36,154 nucleotides of DNA, from NCBI GenBank assembly GCA_004555655.1, contig SFHJ01000017.1:1-36154 (forward strand), given 5' to 3'. The notes below the pieces were generated by a model that saw nothing but the letters and a program-made list of their open reading frames with translations, made no database searches and was not told the DNA's origin. Position numbers and translations under genes: made by a program. Positions 24,015 to 33,245 of the stretch are shown here, one piece after another; within the stretch, counting starts at the first letter, position 1, and every line of letters begins with the position of its first letter. The DNA comes from Clostridiales bacterium (GTDB taxonomy: Bacteria; Bacillota; Clostridia; Oscillospirales; Oscillospiraceae).

Positions 24015-24563
24015 CTATGCCGACGCCGGGCGCAGATATGCAATGAGGCTCGAAACGCTCTGTTCGATTGTCTGCACGATCTCGCCGATGAGACTCGTTT
24101 TGCTCTGCTGATAGATCTCCGCTCGGTCGCTGCCGGAGAGATTCAGATAGACGATCTGTTCGCTCTCCGGCGCATGAAGGCCAAGCTCCTGCGCGCGCCG
24201 CTCGATGGTGTCGAGATCGATCTTGCCCTCGTACTTGCTTCTGAGCAGCGTTTGTTGTGCGTTCAGCTCCTGCAGCTGCGACTGCAGGCGGCTGACTTCG
24301 GTAGTCGCTTCGTAAAGCTGCACATACCCGAAAATCACCAGCACCAGCATGCACGCCGCAGCCAGCATACCAAACAGCGTAAACGGCGCCACGGCTGTCT
24401 TTGCACGGACACGCCGCTCACGTTCGGGCAGCGGCTGCTCGTCGGGAAGATGCTGCGGCCGTTCCAGCGGCTGGGCAGCGTTCGACTTGAAGTTCACGGA
24501 GTACACATCATAGGCCGCCGCGCCGTTCGCGCCGTAGTATCTTCTTCTGTCGTCCGCTGCCAT
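24015..24563 (-). CDS. ftsL: FtsL-like divisome membrane protein
   Basis: 182 aa from the ATG at 24563, with AAAGGAG 8 nt upstream; the earlier ATG contains that site. A long charged cytoplasmic region (~1-62) is followed by one membrane helix (TLFGMLAAACMLVLVIFGYV) and a coiled coil (~86-125, with SRLQSQLQELNAQQTLL). The DLDTIERRAQELGLHAPE motif is the FtsL/DivIC end signature. About 45 more residues follow, making it longer than classical FtsL (~100-120 aa). It lies between rsmH and the PBP gene, as ftsL does; expected to bind FtsQ and DivIC. Confidence 0.82.
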   Translation of the reverse strand: MAADDRRRYYGANGAAAYDVYSVNFKSNAAQPLERPQHLPDEQPLPERERRVRAKTAVAPFTLFGMLAAACMLVLVIFGYVQLYEATTEVSRLQSQLQELNAQQTLLRSKYEGKIDLDTIERRAQELGLHAPESEQIVYLNLSGSDRAEIYQQSKTSLIGEIVQTIEQSVSSLIAYLRPASA

Positions 24564-24587
24564 GCTGCGCACTCCTTTCATGCAGAA

Positions 24588-25520
24588 TTACAGTTTTTCG
24601 CACACACGCAGCTTTGCGCTGCGGGCGCGGGGATTCTGCTCAACCTCCTCCACCGTGGCGACGATGGGTTTTCTGGTGAGCAACTGCACCTGCGGCGTTT
24701 TGCCGCAGACGCACACGGGGAAATTGGGCGGGCACGTACAGCCCTTGGCCGCCTGCGCCATCGCGTTTTTTACGATGCGGTCCTCCAGCGAGTGGAACGT
24801 GATGACCGCCAGCCTTCCGCCGGGCTTCAAATGGTCAATGGCGGCGCGCATCATCAGGCTCACGGCGCTTAGTTCATCGTTGACCGCGATGCGGATGGCC
24901 TGAAAGCTCCGCTTGGCCGGGTGCTGCTTTTCGCGCAGCGCCTTGTCGGGCATGGCGGACTTGATGATCTCCACCAGCTCCAGCGTCGTCTCGATGGGCC
25001 GGTCGACGCGCACGCGGTCGATCGCGGCAGCGATCTGCGGCGCGTAGCGCTCTTCGCCGTATTCATACAAAATCCGGCGCAGCTCCTCCTTCGGCCAGTT
25101 GTTTACGATGTCAAACGCCGTCAGAGTGTCCTCGCGGTTCATACGCATATCCAGCGGCGCGTCGGTCATGTAGGAAAAGCCGCGCGCGCCGTCGTCGAGC
25201 TGCGGAGAAGAAACGCCGAGGTCAAACAGCATCCCGTCGAACGCGTCGATGCCGGTGCCGCGGCAGATCCCGTCGATATTTGCAAAATTGTCATGTACAA
25301 GCGTGATCCTGCTCTGATACCGCTCCAGCCGCCCGGCCGCCGCCTGCAGCGCCACAGCGTCGCGGTCGACGCCGACGAGCCGGCCTGTCGTGAGCTGCTT
25401 GCAGATCTGCAGCGAGTGACCTGCGCCGCCAAGCGTGCCGTCAAGATACACACCCGTGGGATGGATATTCAGCGCCTCCATGCACTCCCACAGAAGCACA
25501 GACTGGTGTACGAATTTCAT
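24588..25520 (-). CDS. rsmH: 16S rRNA m4C1402 methyltransferase RsmH
   Basis: 310 aa. Uses SAM to methylate N4 of C1402 in 16S rRNA; RsmI, also encoded in this window at 29613-30449, modifies the ribose of the same nucleotide. It shows the N-terminal HQSVLLWECMEAL, the SAM loop YLDGTLGGAGHS, FDLGVSSPQLDDGARGFSY and the late ITFHSLEDRIVK. The ATG shares a base with the mraZ stop (TGATG). Confidence 0.97.
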   Translation of the reverse strand: MKFVHQSVLLWECMEALNIHPTGVYLDGTLGGAGHSLQICKQLTTGRLVGVDRDAVALQAAAGRLERYQSRITLVHDNFANIDGICRGTGIDAFDGMLFDLGVSSPQLDDGARGFSYMTDAPLDMRMNREDTLTAFDIVNNWPKEELRRILYEYGEERYAPQIAAAIDRVRVDRPIETTLELVEIIKSAMPDKALREKQHPAKRSFQAIRIAVNDELSAVSLMMRAAIDHLKPGGRLAVITFHSLEDRIVKNAMAQAAKGCTCPPNFPVCVCGKTPQVQLLTRKPIVATVEEVEQNPRARSAKLRVCEKL

Positions 25521-25936
25521 CAGAAGCCAAGCTCCTCCATCACAGCCGCCAGATTCTCCGGCGTCAGCGTCTCGCGCTCAAGCGCCTCGTAGGCCTCGCT
25601 GTCCCAGATCTCCGCGTGGCCGCCCTGGCCGATGAACGTGACCTCCTGCTGCAGCCCCGCGTACTGCCGGAGCTCGGCGGGAATGAGGAAGCGGCCCTGC
25701 TTGTCGGGCTCGCACTTGGCCGCGTTGGCAAAGAGGAAACGCATTTTTCGCGCCTGCACGATGGGCAGTGCGTTGTATTTATCGAGGATGTGCTGCCAGC
25801 CCTCTTCGGTATAGACGCTCAGGCAGTGATCCAGACCCAGCGTCACATAGAACGCATCGCCCAGCTCTTCACGCAGCTTTGAGGGAACGAACAGCCGCCC
25901 CTTCGGATCTACCGTGTGCTTGTATTTTCCGTACAT
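25520..25936 (-). CDS. mraZ: transcriptional regulator MraZ
   Basis: 138 aa, two SpoVT/AbrB-like repeats: KYKHTVDPKGRLFVPSKLRE (~4-23) and the second around CEPDKQGRFLIPAELRQYAG (~78-97). MraZ binds DNA as a ring-shaped oligomer and represses its own operon. First gene of the dcw cluster, with its predicted operator directly upstream of the start codon. Length is normal. Confidence 0.97.
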   Translation of the reverse strand: MYGKYKHTVDPKGRLFVPSKLREELGDAFYVTLGLDHCLSVYTEEGWQHILDKYNALPIVQARKMRFLFANAAKCEPDKQGRFLIPAELRQYAGLQQEVTFIGQGGHAEIWDSEAYEALERETLTPENLAAVMEELGF

Positions 25937-25942
25937 TCCCTC

Positions 25943-25990
25943 TCACCTCGCTCCATTTTCATCATTTTCGCTCCACTCGGCTCCACTTCA
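25943..25990 (-). promoter_or_regulatory. predicted MraZ operator (10-bp direct repeats)
   Basis: Just inside the transcribed leader of mraZ, four decamers repeat at an exact 10-bp period on the minus strand: core AGTGGAG at 25981-25990 and 25971-25980, a degraded copy at 25961-25970, and AATGGAG at 25951-25960; a fifth, GGTGAG, follows. Known MraZ sites are short G-rich repeats with 10-bp spacing, which this matches. Confidence 0.75.
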
Positions 25991-25995
25991 CTTAT

Positions 25996-26024
25996 ATAAT
26001 AAAAGGCGTTGACATAAAATGCAA
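25996..26024 (-). promoter_or_regulatory. promoter of the dcw cluster (PmraZ)
   Basis: Minus-strand -35 TTGCAT (26019-26024), 17-bp spacer, -10 TATTAT (25996-26001). A strongly AT-rich tract at 26030-26110, upstream of the -35, could act as an UP element. Confidence 0.75.
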
Positions 26025-26118
26025 CCCTTTTAACGAAAATTTTTTAAAGAAAATATTTACAAATTTTAACCGGAAATTCCCCCTTTTCGTAATTTTAAAC
26101 GTTTGTTCTATATAAGGT

Positions 26119-26139
26119 GGATGGGGATACACCCCATCC
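26119..26139 (-). terminator. hairpin after clpC
   Basis: 8-bp stem, GGATGGGG with CCCCATCC, and a 5-nt loop, just past the clpC stop. No clear T tract follows, so it is a weak terminator at best. Confidence 0.45.
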
Positions 26140-26141
26140 GC

Positions 26142-28499
<2,358 letters not shown>

Positions 28500-28545
28500 T
28501 GCGGCCGCCCCCTTCCTGCATGGATTCTCGCCGCGCGGCGCGCGG

Positions 28546-28551
28546 ATTATA
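28546..28551 (-). promoter_or_regulatory. -10 element of clpC
   Basis: TATAAT on the minus strand, 47 bp from the GTG start. No convincing -35 (TATGAT at 17 bp). A CtsR operator was not seen. Confidence 0.45.
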
Positions 28552-28601
28552 CCGCCCCGCGGAAAAAAATCATATTTTGACTCAATTCACAGAATTATCA
28601 T

Positions 28602-28629
28602 TTGCATTTTGCAAAAAACATGCTAGAAT
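28602..28629 (+). promoter_or_regulatory. promoter of the small ferredoxin gene
   Basis: -35 TTGCAT (28602-28607), 16-bp spacer ending in TGC (extended -10), -10 TAGAAT (28624-28629). Confidence 0.75.
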
Positions 28630-28659
28630 AAAAGCGCATTAAAACATGGAGGTGCAGTT

Positions 28660-28830
28660 ATGGCTTATGTAATCAGCGACGCTTGCGTCATGTGCGGCGC
28701 TTGCGCGGATGCTTGCCCGCTGGGTATCATTTCCGAGGGCGACGGCAAGTACGTCATCGATGCCGATCAGTGTGTCGAGTGCGGCACTTGCGCGGCTGAA
28801 TGCCCCAACGAAGCGATCACGCAGGAATAA
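28660..28830 (+). CDS. 2[4Fe-4S] bacterial ferredoxin
   Basis: 56 aa, the classical clostridial ferredoxin size. Two motifs, C9/12/15/19 (CVMCGACADACP) and C38/41/44/48 (CVECGTCAAECP), bind two [4Fe-4S] clusters. It is a soluble low-potential electron carrier for anaerobic metabolism (hydrogenase, pyruvate:ferredoxin oxidoreductase and similar). ATG preceded by ATGGAGGTG. A perfect 15-bp hairpin separates it from trmN6. Confidence 0.96.
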   Translation: MAYVISDACVMCGACADACPLGIISEGDGKYVIDADQCVECGTCAAECPNEAITQE

Positions 28831-28841
28831 ACAAGTACATG

Positions 28842-28875
28842 GCAACGGGCCTGTGCGCTTGCACAGGCCCGTTGC
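28842..28875 (+). terminator. perfect hairpin after the ferredoxin gene
   Basis: 15-bp perfect GC-rich stem (28842-28856 with 28861-28875), loop GCTT, but no T tract; the next ribosome site (GGAGGA) starts 8 nt later. It may act as a 3' stabiliser of the ferredoxin message or a partial terminator. Confidence 0.55.
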
Positions 28876-28893
28876 GGCTGTCCGGAGGATTTT

Positions 28894-29610
28894 ATGGAAG
28901 AGCTGCTCTTTGGCGTTATTCGCATGCGCTATCACGAAAGCCAGTTCCGCGTGAGCACCGACTCGGTGCTCGCAGCAGATTTCGCGCGCGTGCGCGGGAA
29001 CGGCGCGGTCTGCGACCTCGGCTGCGGCTGCGGTGCGATCAGTCTGATGCTGCTCGGAAGATACCCCGCGCTGCGTGTCACCGGCATTGAAATCCAGCCG
29101 GACGCCGTGGCCTGCGCACGGCAGAACGCGCTGGACAATGGCCTTGACTGCCGCTTCCATGTGATCGGGGGCGACCTGCGCGAGCATCGCGCGCTCCTTT
29201 CTCCCGGCAGCTTCGACGCCGTTGTCTCCAATCCGCCCTACTACGCGGTAAACAGCGGCTATCACGCGCACGCGCCGGCGCTGGCTGCAGCCCGGACGGA
29301 GCTGCACTGCACGCTGGACGACATCTGCGCGTGCGCGGCGTGGCTGTTAAAAACATCCGGCAGCTTTACGCTCGTGCACAAGCCCGAGCGGCTGGCCGAT
29401 CTCATCTGCTCGCTGCGCGCACATGCGCTCGAGCCAAAGCGTATCCGTTTCGTGCGCCATACCGGCGCCGCGCCTGTCAGCCTTGTGCTGCTCGAGTCGC
29501 GAAAAGGCGGTAAGCCGGGGCTTTGCTATGAACCCGACCTCGCGCTTTTCACGCCGGACGGCGTTGAAACGGCGGAATACCAGAGAATCTATCACCGACA
29601 GGAGGCTTGA
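28894..29610 (+). CDS. TrmN6/YabB-type tRNA adenine-N6 methyltransferase
   Basis: 238 aa. An N-terminal Rossmann motif (VCDLGCGCGAISLMLLG) binds SAM, and the catalytic NPPY (SNPPYYAVNSGY) is the signature of N6-adenine methylases. The start RYHESQFRVSTDSVLAADFA matches TrmN6/YfiC and Bacillus YabB, which act on tRNA1(Val) A37 in Escherichia coli; the target here is inferred. The ATG follows CCGGAGGA. It is followed by rsmI and convergent abrB, the same order as yabB-rsmI-abrB in Bacillus. Confidence 0.9.
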   Translation: MEELLFGVIRMRYHESQFRVSTDSVLAADFARVRGNGAVCDLGCGCGAISLMLLGRYPALRVTGIEIQPDAVACARQNALDNGLDCRFHVIGGDLREHRALLSPGSFDAVVSNPPYYAVNSGYHAHAPALAAARTELHCTLDDICACAAWLLKTSGSFTLVHKPERLADLICSLRAHALEPKRIRFVRHTGAAPVSLVLLESRKGGKPGLCYEPDLALFTPDGVETAEYQRIYHRQEA

Positions 29611-29612
29611 TT

Positions 29613-30449
29613 ATGCCCGGCATGCTCTATCTCGTTCCCACGCCCATCGGAAATCTGGGCGATATCTCCGCGCGCTGCCGCCAGACGTTTGCGCAGGCCG
29701 ATTTTATCGCCGCCGAGGACACGCGCGTGACGCTGAAGCTGCTCAACTATCTGGAGCTCAAAAAGCCGCTCGTGAGCTACTACGAGCACAACAAGGCAGA
29801 GAGCGGCCCGCGTATCGTCTCGCGCATTCTGGATGGTGAGACGTGCGTGCTGGTCTCCGACGCGGGCTCGCCCGCCATCTCAGACCCCGGTGAAGATCTG
29901 GTGCGCCTGTGCGCCGAAGCCGGCATCCCCGTCTGCGCCATCCCGGGGCCCTGCGCGCTCGTCACCGCGCTCAGTGCCAGCGCCCTGCCCACCGGCCGGT
30001 TCTGCTTCGAGGGTTTTCTCTCCATCAACAAAAAAAGCCGTCAGGCGCACCTGACATCCTTAAAAAACGAGCAGCGCACGATGATCTTCTACGAAGCGCC
30101 GCACAAGCTGCTCGCAACATTAAACGATTTCGCCCAGGCTTTCGGCCCCGGGCGGAAGATCACCCTCTGCCGGGAGCTGACGAAGCTGCACGAGGAATAC
30201 TACCGTACCACACTGGGTGAGGCAGTTACGCACTACACCGAAACGCCGCCGCGCGGCGAATTTGTCCTTGTCCTCGCGGGCGCGGAAGAAGTTCCCGACG
30301 AGGCGCCCACCATGGAGCAAGCCGTCGCGCTCGTGCAGGCAAAGCTGTCTGACGGCCTTTCCAAAAAAGACGCGGTCAAGCTCGTCGCCAAAGAAACGGG
30401 CCTTGCAAAAAACGCCCTCTACGAGGCGGTTCTGCAGGCTGAAAGATGA
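29613..30449 (+). CDS. rsmI: 16S rRNA C1402 2'-O-methyltransferase RsmI
   Basis: 278 aa from the ATG at 29613, with AGGAGG 7 nt upstream; a TTG two codons earlier is less likely. It belongs to the tetrapyrrole methylase fold, with LYLVPTPIGNLGDISARC at the start, AAEDTRVTLKLL, VSDAGSPAISDPGEDLV and the central PGPCALVTAL. RsmI methylates the ribose of C1402 in the decoding centre. The last ~35 residues (SDGLSKKDAVKLVAKETGLA) are the usual helical tail. Confidence 0.97.
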   Translation: MPGMLYLVPTPIGNLGDISARCRQTFAQADFIAAEDTRVTLKLLNYLELKKPLVSYYEHNKAESGPRIVSRILDGETCVLVSDAGSPAISDPGEDLVRLCAEAGIPVCAIPGPCALVTALSASALPTGRFCFEGFLSINKKSRQAHLTSLKNEQRTMIFYEAPHKLLATLNDFAQAFGPGRKITLCRELTKLHEEYYRTTLGEAVTHYTETPPRGEFVLVLAGAEEVPDEAPTMEQAVALVQAKLSDGLSKKDAVKLVAKETGLAKNALYEAVLQAER

Positions 30450-30462
30450 CACACGACAAAAC

Positions 30463-30542
30463 ACGTCCCGGCAGAATGACCTGTGCCGGGACGTTTGGGT
30501 TGTCCATAGAAAACCGGGAGCAGTTTTCTGCTCCCGGTTGGT
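30463..30542. terminator. two terminator hairpins between rsmI and abrB
   Basis: The first stem pairs 30463-30473 with 30483-30493 (11 bp); the second pairs 30512-30523 with 30528-30539 (12 bp) and is followed by GGTTTTT. The two genes converge here. Confidence 0.85.
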
Positions 30543-30544
30543 TT

Positions 30545-30787
30545 TTACAGTTTTTTCAGTTCTTTCAAGCAGTTGGCGCAAACATTCTTACCCTTGTAGT
30601 TCATCACGTTCTTCGAGTCGTTGCAGAACACGCAGGTCGGTTCGTATTTTTTCAGAATGATCGAGGCCCCGTCCACATAAATTTCTATCGCATCTTTCTC
30701 TGCAATATCCAGCGTTCGGCGCAATTCAATCGGCAGTACGATTCTGCCCAGCTCATCAACTTTTCTAACAATACCCGTGGACTTCAT
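30545..30787 (-). CDS. abrB: AbrB-family transition-state regulator with Cys-pair tail
   Basis: 80 aa from the ATG at 30787 (AGGAGG upstream); an in-frame extension to 30883 lies in the leader and is rejected. Residues 1-50 (MKSTGIVRKVDELGRIVLPI, then ELRRTL and DAIEIYVDG) are nearly the same as Bacillus AbrB, the DNA-binding swapped-hairpin dimer. Instead of AbrB's C-terminal multimerisation domain it has C52xxC55 and C70xxC73, likely a small zinc site; I recall this form from Clostridia. It probably represses stationary-phase and sporulation genes. Confidence 0.9.
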   Translation of the reverse strand: MKSTGIVRKVDELGRIVLPIELRRTLDIAEKDAIEIYVDGASIILKKYEPTCVFCNDSKNVMNYKGKNVCANCLKELKKL

Positions 30788-30869
30788 TTTGGAACCTCCT
30801 GTACACTTCTTTCCGCTACTGGCGCTCCGCCGCATGCGAAGCTGCCAATGTTTCTTTCTTACCTGCACC

Positions 30870-30875
30870 ATCATA
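30870..30875 (-). promoter_or_regulatory. extended -10 element of abrB
   Basis: TATGAT preceded by TGC on the minus strand. The -35 is weak, and the leader would be about 75 nt. Confidence 0.5.
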
Positions 30876-30956
30876 GCATCCATTTATGTCCAAATCTTGA
30901 ACACCCAGAATTTTCATTCTCTTAATTTTTCTTAAGTTTTTTACGGAGGTGCTGCA

Positions 30957-31538
30957 ATGGCGATGTCCATCATCTGGCTCATGTTACTGCTGCTCGCTAC
31001 GCTCACGGGGCTTTTGACCGGCAGCACACAGGCGGTCGGCGCGGCAGCGCTCTCGGGCGCGCAGAGCGCCGTCACGCTGGTTTTCTCCATGGCAGGCGCG
31101 ATCTGCCTGTGGAGCGCGCTGGCAAAGCTCATGGATGCGTCTGGACTCATGCAAAAGCTCACGCGCCTGCTGCGCCCCGCTTTACGCCGGCTTTTTCCAG
31201 ACGCGGCCGGAGACGAACGGACGATGGGCTTTCTCTGTGCCAATCTATCGGCCAATCTTCTGGGCCTCGGAAACGCGGCCACGCCCATGGGCATAAACGC
31301 CGTGCGCCGGATGCAGGCGGTGTCAGGCACGGCCGAGGCCACTGACGACATGTGCCTTCTTATTGTAATGAACAGCGCCTCGGTGCAGCTCATCCCGTCC
31401 ACCGTAGCCGCGCTGCGCGCAAGCCTCGGCGCTGCCAGCGCGTTTGATATCCTGCCCGCTGTTTGGCTCGCGTCTTCCGTGTCGGTCACAAGCGGCATTC
31501 TCGCCGCACGGCTGCTTCGCAGGTGGTGGCGCAGATGA
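30957..31538 (+). CDS. spmA: spore maturation protein SpmA
   Basis: 193 aa, nucleoside-recognition (Gate) domain membrane protein. It shows ALSGAQSAVTLVFSMAGAIC, LCANLSANLLGLGNAATPMG and the MNSASVQLIPSTVAALRA segment typical of SpmA. With SpmB it is needed for core dehydration and heat resistance of spores in Bacillus and Clostridium; the transported substrate is unknown. The ATG follows ACGGAGGTG. No clear sporulation-sigma promoter was found upstream. Its stop overlaps the spmB start by 4 nt. Confidence 0.95.
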   Translation: MAMSIIWLMLLLLATLTGLLTGSTQAVGAAALSGAQSAVTLVFSMAGAICLWSALAKLMDASGLMQKLTRLLRPALRRLFPDAAGDERTMGFLCANLSANLLGLGNAATPMGINAVRRMQAVSGTAEATDDMCLLIVMNSASVQLIPSTVAALRASLGAASAFDILPAVWLASSVSVTSGILAARLLRRWWRR

Positions 31539-32044
31539 CGGATCTTCTCATCCCGCTGCTGCTGATCTTTGTAAGCGTCTACGCTCTGCACAAAAAGCAG
31601 GACGTCTATGCCCCGCTCGTTACGGGCGCACAGGATGGGCTGCGGCTGCTTTTTTCCATCGCCCCGGCGCTTATTGTGCTGCTCACGGCGGTGTCGATGC
31701 TGCGCGCGAGCGGCTTTTTTGAACGCATGTCCCAATTTCTGGCGCCTGTCTGTTCTTTTGTGGGCATCCCTCCGGAGCTGGTGCCGCTCATGCTCATCCG
31801 CCCGTTCAGCGGCAGTGCGGCGCTGGCTGTGGGCGCAGAGCTGATGCGTGAACACGGCGTCAATTCGCTCGTTGGCCGCACCGCCGCCGTGATGCTCGGA
31901 AGCTCTGAGACAACGTTCTATACCATCGGCGTGTATTTCGGCGCGGCGGGCGTAAAAAAGACGCGCTATACCGTCCCCGCCGCCGTCGTGGCCGATTTGA
32001 CAGGCTTTTTCATGGCGGCGCTCAGCGTCCGCCTGTTCTTCTGA
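31535..32044 (+). CDS. spmB: spore maturation protein SpmB
   Basis: 169 aa from the ATG at 31535, inside the spmA stop (ATGA overlap); a longer frame from 31463 is rejected because it runs through spmA. Membrane protein of the same Gate family: TGAQDGLRLLFSIAPALIVL, PLMLIRPFSGSAALAVGAEL and AAVMLGSSETTFYTIGVYFG are typical. It partners SpmA in spore core dehydration. Translational coupling suggests a fixed ratio of the two. Confidence 0.95.
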   Translation: MTDLLIPLLLIFVSVYALHKKQDVYAPLVTGAQDGLRLLFSIAPALIVLLTAVSMLRASGFFERMSQFLAPVCSFVGIPPELVPLMLIRPFSGSAALAVGAELMREHGVNSLVGRTAAVMLGSSETTFYTIGVYFGAAGVKKTRYTVPAAVVADLTGFFMAALSVRLFF

Positions 32045-32321
32045 CGCCCGCGGTATCTTGGACAGATACCATGGCCTCTGTTACATTGGAATCGCAGATG
32101 AAATACGCTTTTCCTGTCTGAGCGGAGGAGTATGTATGTACAAAGAGGCTGTCATCCTCCTGCTCTGCCACAGCCGGCCGGAAGCCTCGCACATCAATCT
32201 CTACGATATATCGCGCAGCCTTTCGGCATGGTGTTTGACCGCCGGGAGCGCCGGGAACTGTTCGGCGGCGTTTGTGCCCGGAGAGTACTGCAGCCCATGG
32301 GATATCCCATGGGCCGCTTAC
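32045..32321. other. unexplained gap with a strong ribosome site
   Basis: 277 bp between spmB and the amidase gene. A textbook ribosome site, GCGGAGGAG (32122-32130), lies 5 nt before an ATG at 32136. That frame is coding-like for ~30 codons (MYKEAVILLLCHSRPEAS, then HINLYDISRSLSA) and then reads on antisense to the amidase gene. A second frame looks better after ~32230 (MVFDRRERRELFGG). This suggests a frameshifted or truncated gene remnant, but no family is recognised. A perfect 22-bp palindrome lies at 32293-32314. Confidence 0.35.
32293..32314. repeat. 22-bp perfect palindrome
   Basis: GCCCATGGGAT followed by its exact reverse complement, located just past the amidase stop codon. There is no T tract on either side, so it is more likely structure or a protein site than an intrinsic terminator. 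Confidence 0.6.
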
Positions 32322-33245
32322 CTATTGTGTCTGCGCGGCGAAAAACGCATCGATGCCGTCGGCGATGCCTGCGGCGATTTTCTTTTGATAGTCCTGCGTG
32401 GCCATCAGCGCGTCCTCATCCGGGTTCGTCATATACCCGACCTCCACGATTGTGACCGGCACCTGCGACCAGTTGATGCCCGTCATTGTATCGGTCTGCC
32501 AGATATACTCCTTTTTGCAGCCCGTTTTTTCCACCAGCGCGTCGAGCACACACGACGAAAGCGCATAGCTTTCAGCATACAGCGAACCGCTATAGGGATT
32601 GTCCGCCGTCTGGCAGATGGTCATCGCGCCGCTGGCCGTTTCGCTCTCGGAGCCGTTGGCGTGCACGCGCACAAACGCATCTGCGCCGAGCCCGTTCGCC
32701 ATGGCCGCGCGCTCGGCGTTGCTGATGTCCACGTCGTGCGCCGTGCGTGTGAGCGCAACCGCGTACCCGCGCGCCTCCAATTCCGCCTGCAGCAGCAGCG
32801 AGATCTGCAGCGTCAGCTCATACTCCTGCAGCCCGCTCACCACGCCATGCGTGCCTGCGGCCACCTTGATCTTCTGCTCCGACGCGCCGGGGCCGATGGG
32901 CTCGGTATCATAGTTTCCCTCGGCCTGATGACCGGGGTCGATCACCACCAGCCGCTGTCTGACCGCCGCGTCCGTGGCCTCCGGATGCAATTCAAGCACA
33001 TCTTCATCCTGCGCCGCTGCTTCCGCCTGCGGCCCGGACGCGGCGGATGAGACGATTTCAGCTTCGATATAACGCGGAGCGATCGGCTCTTCCTCCGGTG
33101 CGGCGGCGGCTGAATCCACTGTCTGCGCCGTACCGGCCGCCGCCTGCTGGGCAGGCGGCGGCTGCGCGGGCGCTGCGGCCGCGCACGCGCACAGCAGCAC
33201 CATCACAGCAGCCAGCAGCGCCGCAAGTTCCCTTTGTCCTCTCAT
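32322..33245 (-). CDS. N-acetylmuramoyl-L-alanine amidase (Amidase_3) lipoprotein
   Basis: 307 aa. The signal peptide ends in a lipobox-like LCAC (Cys21), so it is probably a membrane-anchored lipoprotein, followed by an Ala/Pro/Glu-rich linker (~22-95). The Amidase_3 domain (~98-305) has the zinc ligands His106 (VVIDPGHQ), a Glu in EYELTL (~141-143) and His195 (VRVHANGS), and the catalytic Glu268 in VEVGYMTNPDED. It cleaves the bond between MurNAc and the stem peptide. It starts inside the stop of the YARHG gene (TAATG). Confidence 0.92.
   Translation of the reverse strand: MRGQRELAALLAAVMVLLCACAAAAPAQPPPAQQAAAGTAQTVDSAAAAPEEEPIAPRYIEAEIVSSAASGPQAEAAAQDEDVLELHPEATDAAVRQRLVVIDPGHQAEGNYDTEPIGPGASEQKIKVAAGTHGVVSGLQEYELTLQISLLLQAELEARGYAVALTRTAHDVDISNAERAAMANGLGADAFVRVHANGSESETASGAMTICQTADNPYSGSLYAESYALSSCVLDALVEKTGCKKEYIWQTDTMTGINWSQVPVTIVEVGYMTNPDEDALMATQDYQKKIAAGIADGIDAFFAAQTQ

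Noticed and set aside
26025..26118. AT-rich stretch before mraZ as a replication or transfer origin
   Set aside because: No DnaA-box cluster or origin genes; better explained as an upstream promoter element plus intergenic DNA.
28639..29307. minus-strand frame of 222 aa over the small ferredoxin and trmN6
   Set aside because: Shadow of two genes with clear Cys and NPPY motifs on the plus strand.
30788..30883. N-terminal extension of AbrB
   Set aside because: The extension is unlike AbrB and covers the leader and ribosome site; MKSTGIVRKVDELGR is the canonical start.
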